Part shown: piece by piece, positions 5,514 to 10,625 of the stretch
Layout: each line of letters begins with the position of its first letter
Numbering within the stretch: position 1 is the stretch's first letter
Assembly: GCA_030642565.1 (NCBI GenBank)
Contig: DAOWNM010000066.1
Coordinates: 1-10,625, forward strand
Direction of reading: 5' to 3'
Origin: Bacteroidota bacterium
Lineage (GTDB): Bacteria; Bacteroidota; Bacteroidia; Bacteroidales; GCA-2748055
Length of the DNA: 10,625 nucleotides
Program-made: the position numbers and the translations under genes
The notes under the pieces: model-generated
The model's input: only the letters and a program-made list of their open reading frames with translations
What the model was told of the DNA's origin: nothing
Database searches by the model: none

Positions 5514-7142
5514 ATGAAGAAATTCAAACTGCTATTCGTGATGGTGCTGGTATCGGTGGGAGTACAGGCCCAGGAGATTGCCACTGGTGTATACTGGATC
5601 TATTTCAGCGACAAGGAGGGGAACGGCTACCAGATTGACCAGCCCGCTCAGTTTCTCTCTGATCGTTCGGTGAACAGGAGAGCCATGCAGGGATTGGCAG
5701 TTGACCGGGCAGACCTGCCGGTAAATCCAGCCTATCTGCAGGAGATCAATGAGATGGGTGTGGAGATCAGGCATGTCTCGCGGTGGTTAAACGGAATCGC
5801 CATGATCAATATGGATGACACGACCTTTCAACAGGTGCTCCAGAAGCCGTTTACCGATACGGTGCCATGGATTCCTGCCACAAGCGACCACTTCTTTCCT
5901 CATAAAAGTGGCGAATCGAGATTCGATCCACCCCTTGAATCAGCTCCCCCATTCGATTACGGGGTAGCCAGAAAACAGGTAGAGATGGTGAGAACAGATC
6001 AGTTGCATGAACTTGGATATACGGGTAGAGGAGTGTGGATCGGTGTGCTGGACGCCGGTTTTTTCAATGTGGACAGCCTGCCCTCATTTATACCACTGAT
6101 TGATGAGGGGCGAATTCTGGAAACCCGGAACTATGTCAATGAGACTCCCCTGTTTCGTCAGAGTTCATCCCATGGCATGAATGTTCTCTCCATTATGGCA
6201 GGCGAATGGGATGGCAATATGGTTGGAACTGCGCCCCATGCCAGCTACCTGCTTTGCATGACTGAGGATCCCGACAGGGAGACACGGATCGAGGAGATTG
6301 CATGGATTGAAGCGGCAGAGTATGCAGACAGCCTGGGGGTGGATGTGATCAATACATCGCTGGGATACTCTGAATTCGATGGAGAGGTGTTTGACTACAC
6401 CTACCGCCATATGGACGGGAAGAGCTCCTATATCTCAAGGGCTGCATCTCTGACAGCCTCACGGGGAATGATTCTTTGCAACAGTGCGGGTAATTCAGGG
6501 GACGATGAGTGGTTCTATATTACCGCTCCGGCCGATGCCACCAATATCCTTACGGTTGGAGCGGTAGACAGTACCAACCTGATTGCAAACTTCAGTTCCA
6601 GGGGACCCACCTTTGATGCCCGCATCAAACCTGATGTGACCGCCATGGGAAAAGCCACCGGTGTACAGTCAAAGAACGGCGAATTGGCCAAAGGGAACGG
6701 AACCTCTTTCTCGTCACCGGTGATAGCCGGTTCGGTAGCAACGCTCTGGCAGGCTTTTCCTGAGCTTCCGGCCCGGGAGATGATTCACATGGTCAGGCAG
6801 AGTGGTGACCGCTCTAAGAATCCCGATTCAACCTATGGATTCGGAACTCCCAATATGCTCAGCTCCTACCACACCATTACCCGGGTACCTGCAGGGTTTG
6901 CACCTGGCGAGATGGAGATCTGGCCCAACCCGGCCAGTGAACGGATCATGATCAGGCTCCCGGAAACAGAATTTGGAAAACAGCAGGTCCGGTTCTATGA
7001 TCTGAGTGGAAAAATGATCTGCTCCCTGCAGATGGAACTGCCGGGTGAGATGGTCCTCCCAGGAACCATGAACAGCGGAATCTATATCATTGAGATCCGG
7101 ACCACCAGTCATATTTATCACAGCCGGTTAATCAAACAGTAA
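5514..7142 (+). CDS. Secreted S8 (subtilisin-family) serine protease with T9SS C-terminal sorting domain
   Basis: This 542-residue precursor is predicted to be exported and processed. Residues 1-20 are a signal peptide. Residues 21 to about 150 look like the pro-region common in Bacteroidota S8 proteases (YWIYFSDKEG, FLSDRSVNRRAMQGL, LPVNPAYL). The catalytic domain holds the full triad: Asp180 in GVLDAGF, His220 in SSHGMNVLSIMAG and Ser398 in GNGTSFSSP, with oxyanion Asn327 in NSAGNSG. The last 75 or so residues, starting at IWPNPASERI (Trp470) and ending in YIIEIRTTSHIYHSRLIKQ, are a type A T9SS sorting domain. The mature enzyme should therefore cross the outer membrane and be released or anchored at the surface. 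Its stop codon overlaps the xseA start (TAATG). Substrate unknown; its placement ahead of xseA is probably a matter of co-transcription. Confidence 0.95.
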   Translation: MKKFKLLFVMVLVSVGVQAQEIATGVYWIYFSDKEGNGYQIDQPAQFLSDRSVNRRAMQGLAVDRADLPVNPAYLQEINEMGVEIRHVSRWLNGIAMINMDDTTFQQVLQKPFTDTVPWIPATSDHFFPHKSGESRFDPPLESAPPFDYGVARKQVEMVRTDQLHELGYTGRGVWIGVLDAGFFNVDSLPSFIPLIDEGRILETRNYVNETPLFRQSSSHGMNVLSIMAGEWDGNMVGTAPHASYLLCMTEDPDRETRIEEIAWIEAAEYADSLGVDVINTSLGYSEFDGEVFDYTYRHMDGKSSYISRAASLTASRGMILCNSAGNSGDDEWFYITAPADATNILTVGAVDSTNLIANFSSRGPTFDARIKPDVTAMGKATGVQSKNGELAKGNGTSFSSPVIAGSVATLWQAFPELPAREMIHMVRQSGDRSKNPDSTYGFGTPNMLSSYHTITRVPAGFAPGEMEIWPNPASERIMIRLPETEFGKQQVRFYDLSGKMICSLQMELPGEMVLPGTMNSGIYIIEIRTTSHIYHSRLIKQ

Positions 7143-8404
7143 TGCCGGAAGAATTTCGCTCATTATCAGAGCTGCTTGGGCAGGTAAAAGGGGTACTCAA
7201 AAAAGGGATTCCAGGCCACTACTGGGTCATTGGAGAGATCATGGAGCTGCATGAAAACCGGCACTGCTACCTGGAACTCATTGAAAAAAGCGAGGAAAAC
7301 GACTCCCTGCTGGCACGGGTCAGGGCCACCATCTGGGCCTCCCGCTACGGCATGCTTCGCCCATTTTTCGAAGCCTCTACAGGAATCCCGTTAAAAAGCG
7401 GAATCAAGATTCTTTGCAAGGCCTCAGTGGAGTTTCATCCCCAATACGGATTAAGCCTGAACATCACCGATATAGATCCCTCCTATACACTTGGGGATCT
7501 GGCCCGCAAGAAACAGGAGGTGATTCAACGTCTCCGGAAGGAAGGTGTTTACGATATGAACAGGGAAGTGCCTTTCCCCGTTGTTCCCCAGCGCATTGCT
7601 GTGATATCCTCCGAAACTGCAGCAGGCTACGGAGACTTCATGGAGTCCATGGAAAAAAACAGGCATGGATTTCTTTTTCATACCACGCTGTTTTCGGCAG
7701 TTATGCAGGGAAATGAGACCCCTGGATCCATCACATTGGCACTGGAGAAGATTTATGATTCGGAATCCGATTTCGATTGTGTGGTCATCATCAGGGGTGG
7801 CGGGTCAAAAGCTGACCTGGAGAGTTATAATCAATACGATCTGGCCTATATCATTACCCAGTTTCCACTTCCTGTAATCACCGGAATCGGTCACGAAAGA
7901 GATGAATCAGTGGCTGATATGGTGGCTCACCTTGGTTTAAAAACACCCACTGCTGTGGCAGAGTTCCTGGTGGACCATCTGCTGGCCTTTGAGTTCCGGC
8001 TCTCTGCTCTGCTGGATCGGCTCTCCACCTCGGTTAGCAGCAGGGTTCAGGGAGATCTTTCCCGGCTGGATAGGTACCAGGGCGACATGGTGCACATGAG
8101 CAGGGCATTGCTGCAGAAGCAATCAGAATATCTCCAGCATACCGAACAGCACCTGCGCAGAGAGCTCTCGAACCAGTTTGACAGGAGCAGGGATTATCTT
8201 ACCCTGATAGAAAAAAGGAGAGAACTGGTAGATCCACAGAATATCCTTAAAAGAGGGTATTCAATGACCCTGCTGGATGGCAAACCGGTCCTGACTATCA
8301 AGAACATCAAGCCAGGGAACCACCTGGAAACCAGACTCCACCAGGGAAGCATTTTTAGCAAAGTTGAACACACCTCCAAAAACAATGACAAAAGAGAAAA
8401 TTAG
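7142..8404 (+). CDS. xseA: Exodeoxyribonuclease VII large subunit
   Basis: XseA carries the nuclease activity of exonuclease VII, which degrades single-stranded DNA from both ends to oligonucleotides in repair and recombination. The 420-residue protein is slightly shorter than E. coli XseA (456). An N-terminal OB-fold (about residues 5-105, with GHYWVIGEI and ATIWASRYGMLR) is followed by the catalytic domain (from about 118, FPVVPQRIAVISS). This contains RGGGSKADL (Arg218-Leu226) and GHERDESVADMVAH (from Gly250), followed by KTPTAVAEFLV. The rest is a long helical, coiled-coil region that binds XseB, then a short domain with LKRGYSMTL. It starts at ATG 7142, sharing one base with the protease stop codon, and ends within xseB (20-bp overlap). 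Such spacing suggests translational coupling. Confidence 0.98.
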   Translation: MPEEFRSLSELLGQVKGVLKKGIPGHYWVIGEIMELHENRHCYLELIEKSEENDSLLARVRATIWASRYGMLRPFFEASTGIPLKSGIKILCKASVEFHPQYGLSLNITDIDPSYTLGDLARKKQEVIQRLRKEGVYDMNREVPFPVVPQRIAVISSETAAGYGDFMESMEKNRHGFLFHTTLFSAVMQGNETPGSITLALEKIYDSESDFDCVVIIRGGGSKADLESYNQYDLAYIITQFPLPVITGIGHERDESVADMVAHLGLKTPTAVAEFLVDHLLAFEFRLSALLDRLSTSVSSRVQGDLSRLDRYQGDMVHMSRALLQKQSEYLQHTEQHLRRELSNQFDRSRDYLTLIEKRRELVDPQNILKRGYSMTLLDGKPVLTIKNIKPGNHLETRLHQGSIFSKVEHTSKNNDKREN

Positions 8405-8579
8405 TTACAGTGATGCAATTGCCGAAATAGAATCGATCCTTCAAAAGATTGAAGGAGGCAGCCTGGACGTGGATGAACTGGCCGAAAAAGTGAGCCGGGT
8501 TACTGATCTGCTGAAGCTCTGCAGAAACAGGCTCACCAAAACAGAAACACAGATCAATAAGATTCTGGATGAAGGTTAA
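8385..8579 (+). CDS. xseB: Exodeoxyribonuclease VII small subunit
   Basis: XseB is the small helical partner that binds in several copies to each XseA to form active exonuclease VII. At 64 residues it is within the family range. The signature is clear: SYSDAIAEIESILQKIEGGS, then LDVDELAEKVSRVTDLLKLC, then a helix ending LDEG. I chose ATG 8385 (MTKEKISYSDA); a TTG seven codons upstream at 8364 would add residues not typical of the family. The gene begins inside the last 20 bp of xseA in another frame. It ends directly at the heptad repeat array and converges with the histidine kinase gene. Confidence 0.96.
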   Translation: MTKEKISYSDAIAEIESILQKIEGGSLDVDELAEKVSRVTDLLKLCRNRLTKTETQINKILDEG

Positions 8580-8580
8580 T

Positions 8581-8615
8581 GGGTAGTGGGTAGTCAGCCG
8601 GCACGCGGCACTAAA
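8581..8615. repeat. Heptanucleotide array between xseB and the convergent kinase gene
   Basis: Five consecutive 7-mers fill the whole 31-bp gap and run into the kinase stop codon. On the plus strand they are GGGTAGT, GGGTAGT, CAGCCGG, CACGCGG and CACTAAA. The first two are identical. On the minus strand the last three read TTTAGTG, CCGCGTG and CCGGCTG, close to the AGTG-ending 7-mers of the array at 1601-1628. No clear rho-independent terminator for either convergent gene is visible; only a weak 4-bp GCCG/CGGC stem lies inside the array. Confidence 0.7.
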
Positions 8616-10625
8616 TATGAAGAGCAATTGTATCAAGCAGCTCGCTAACCTTAATGGGCTTGGAGAGGTAATCATCACACCCCGCTTGACGGCTGATCTC
8701 CCTCTCTCCCGACATAGCATACGCAGTCTGGGCAATTACCGGCAGATCAGGACGCTCCTTTTTAATCTCCCTGGTGCACTCATAGCCATTTATCAGCGGC
8801 ATATTGATATCCATCAGTACCAGGTCTAAATCATCATGTTTCCTGAACATATCCATGGTCTCCTCCCCATCTTTCGACCAGAGGATTTCAACCCCGGTCT
8901 CTTTCAGTGCCTCAAACAGGAAATAGTAGTTGGAGTGATCATCTTCAGCGATCAGTATCTTCTTATCCTCCCACAGTCTCAGATTGTTAGATGGAGTTCT
9001 CAGGGCCGCCTCATGTTTCAATGGAATCTCATTCCGTGGAAGGGTAAACCAGAATGTGGCTCCCTCTCCCGACTTGGACCTAACTCCAATCACCCCACCC
9101 AGAATTTCAGTCAGGTTCTTTGAAATTGCCAGCCCCAGTCCTGTTCCGCCATAGAGTTTGGTCTTGGTTTCGTGACCCTGCATGAATCTTTGAAAGATCA
9201 CCTTCTGTTTCTCCTCACGTATCCCTATTCCCGAATCTTTTACATAGAAGTATACTCCCTCAGGATGCTCCTCCAGTCCCAGGATGATTTCACCCTTTTC
9301 AGTAAATTTTACTGCATTGCTCAACAGGTTCACCAGGATCTGCTTCAACCGGAAAGGATCGGTATAGATGGCCAGTTCATTAAGGGGCCAGTCCCATTTC
9401 AACTTGATTGATACATTCTCTTTGCCGGTACGCTTGATATTCTGGATAAACATCAGGTGTAACTCCTTAAAAAGTTCCTTAACGAAGCACTCCGAGATAT
9501 GAATATTGACCTGTCCGGCCTCGATCTTTGCAATATCGATAATATCATCGATCAGCCGCATCAGGTCATCTGCTCCCTGGTTGATCTGAGCGATAAAGTC
9601 CTTTCGCTCATCCTGATTTAGCTGTTCGTCCGATAAAAGATCCGAAAATCCCACAATAGCATTCATGGGGGTCCTGATCTCATGAGACATATTGGAAAGA
9701 AAGGCTGTTTTAAGTTTATCCGATTCCTCTGCTTTATATTTGGCTTCCAGTATTTTGCGTTCTGCCTCTTTTCTCTCGGAAATATTTTTAAGGATAAGAA
9801 CCATCGACTCGGGTTTCCCGTCGCTGGTGTAGATGGCACCTGTGGAGATCTCGGCATCAAATATAAACCCATCCGGACGAACCGCCTGGTACTCCAGGTT
9901 CTTCAAATACCCTGTCTCCCAGGTCCGGTGAAATTCCTTGATGGATTTTCGCCACTGATTCTTCACGATAAAGCAAAAATATTTCTGGTCGTATACCAGA
10001 TCAGGCTCCACATCGAATGCCTCCAGAAATGCACTGTTGAAATCGAGAATTAATGCACCGGGATCAACCACAATCATGGGGTCGGGCGATGATTCAAAAA
10101 CACGCCGCTGCCGCTCCTGGTTTAGCCTGATACTGTCCTGGTGCCTGCGCCTGTCGATGGCCAGGGCAATCTGGTCGCTGGCAAATTCAAGCAGTTCAGC
10201 ATCCGATTGAGTATAGATAGTCTGATCCGTATAGGATTGAATTGCAAACACTCCGATGGTTTTGCCTTCATGCTTTAAGGGAACTCCCAACCAGCACACA
10301 CAAGGGGCACCAACCGGCTCAATTTCACCCTGAGTGGTCAGTTCCTTCTCACGTTTATTATCCACCAGCTGTGCCTCACCCGTTCTGATTACAAAACTGG
10401 TCAGTGTTTTCCTGGCCGGGAACTCGGTAAATGTATCCTTTTCATCCTCCATAAAAGGGAGGGAAAGGGTATCTGAATCCTCGTTATAAAGGGCAAGAAA
10501 ACAGTTGGTGGTATCTACCACCCTGCCCAGTGACTCCCTGATCATGCCATACAACTCATCCAGACTATGGGTACTGTTCACCGCGTTGGAGATATCAAAC
10601 AGCACCTGCTTGACCTGCTCACCAC
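8611..10625 (-). CDS. Hybrid sensor histidine kinase, GAF-PAS-HisKA-HATPase-REC (N-terminus beyond window)
   Basis: The frame is open through the window end (codons GEQVKQVLFDIS), so the gene starts beyond 10625. The GTG at 10605-10603 is not the true start; residues are numbered from it only for reference. Domains in order: GAF (about 5-150, sensing an unknown ligand), PAS (about 165-285), dimerisation/phosphoacceptor domain with His308 in NMSHEIRTPMNAIVGFS, and ATPase domain with NLLSNAVKFTEKG, DSGIGI and GGTGLGLAI. The receiver domain (about 545-664) has the acidic cluster AEDD, phosphoacceptor Asp599 in LVLMDINMP and YLSKPI near the end. No membrane segment is seen in the visible part. 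Phosphate presumably passes from His308 to Asp599 and on to a phosphotransfer protein or other regulator, none of which is encoded nearby. It converges on xseB. The signal and output are unknown. Confidence 0.96.
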   Translation of the reverse strand, partial: GEQVKQVLFDISNAVNSTHSLDELYGMIRESLGRVVDTTNCFLALYNEDSDTLSLPFMEDEKDTFTEFPARKTLTSFVIRTGEAQLVDNKREKELTTQGEIEPVGAPCVCWLGVPLKHEGKTIGVFAIQSYTDQTIYTQSDAELLEFASDQIALAIDRRRHQDSIRLNQERQRRVFESSPDPMIVVDPGALILDFNSAFLEAFDVEPDLVYDQKYFCFIVKNQWRKSIKEFHRTWETGYLKNLEYQAVRPDGFIFDAEISTGAIYTSDGKPESMVLILKNISERKEAERKILEAKYKAEESDKLKTAFLSNMSHEIRTPMNAIVGFSDLLSDEQLNQDERKDFIAQINQGADDLMRLIDDIIDIAKIEAGQVNIHISECFVKELFKELHLMFIQNIKRTGKENVSIKLKWDWPLNELAIYTDPFRLKQILVNLLSNAVKFTEKGEIILGLEEHPEGVYFYVKDSGIGIREEKQKVIFQRFMQGHETKTKLYGGTGLGLAISKNLTEILGGVIGVRSKSGEGATFWFTLPRNEIPLKHEAALRTPSNNLRLWEDKKILIAEDDHSNYYFLFEALKETGVEILWSKDGEETMDMFRKHDDLDLVLMDINMPLINGYECTREIKKERPDLPVIAQTAYAMSGEREISRQAGCDDYLSKPIKVSELLDTIALHI

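Noticed and set aside
8364..8384. TTG start giving a 71-residue XseB.
   Set aside because: The ATG at 8385 gives a normal-length XseB beginning just before the conserved SYSDAIAEIE segment.
8581..8615. CRISPR-like array.
   Set aside because: Repeat units are 7 nt with no spacers; nothing in the window has CRISPR repeat-spacer architecture or cas genes.
10603..10605. GTG as the start of the hybrid kinase.
   Set aside because: The frame is open to the end of the window, and the residues before it (GEQVKQ) continue the helix leading into the GAF domain, so the gene is truncated by the window.

Overview
The window looks like a core-genome segment from a member of the Bacteroidota, probably class Bacteroidia. 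Four things point there. A secreted subtilisin-family protease ends in a type IX secretion (T9SS) sorting domain. PanB, the pseudouridine synthase and the C-Cys-type cytidine deaminase read like Bacteroidia versions. A perfect TAnnTTTG promoter box of the Bacteroidota sigma factor type is present. Start codons sit behind A/T-rich leaders rather than clear Shine-Dalgarno sequences. This is inferred from sequence reading only, and the genus cannot be named.

Layout. Bases 1-278 (minus) hold the 5' part of a secreted glucosaminidase-type peptidoglycan hydrolase, cut by the window start. It diverges from cdd (435-917, plus). cdd converges on, and overlaps by 23 bp, an RluA-family pseudouridine synthase (895-1599, minus). 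Upstream of that on the same strand lies panB (1633-2448), the two separated by an array of degenerate 7-nt repeats. panB diverges from dnaK (2654-4564, plus) across a 205-bp region carrying two inverted repeats. After dnaK comes a 187-bp intergenic stretch with three stem-loops in a row, the first a likely terminator. Then a perfect -7 box almost touches the start codon of a tightly packed plus-strand operon: MORN-repeat secreted protein (4752-5507), T9SS-sorted S8 protease (5514-7142), xseA (7142-8404) and xseB (8385-8579). A second heptad array (8581-8615) fills the gap to a convergent hybrid histidine kinase (GAF-PAS-HisKA-HATPase-REC), whose N-terminus lies beyond the window end.

How the genes fit together. 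Most are housekeeping: pyrimidine salvage (cdd), RNA modification, pantothenate/CoA synthesis (panB), protein folding (dnaK) and DNA repair (xseAB). The operon is mixed: two exported proteins precede the two subunits of exonuclease VII with 6-bp, -1-bp and -20-bp spacings, so they are probably co-transcribed although no functional link is evident.

I found no convincing undescribed multi-gene system. The unexplained signals are small: the two heptad arrays at gene junctions, a nine-G tract inside the MORN gene that could switch it off by slippage, the 11-bp stem-loop in the dnaK leader, and the structured dnaK downstream region. No tRNA, rRNA, CRISPR array or intact mobile element is visible.
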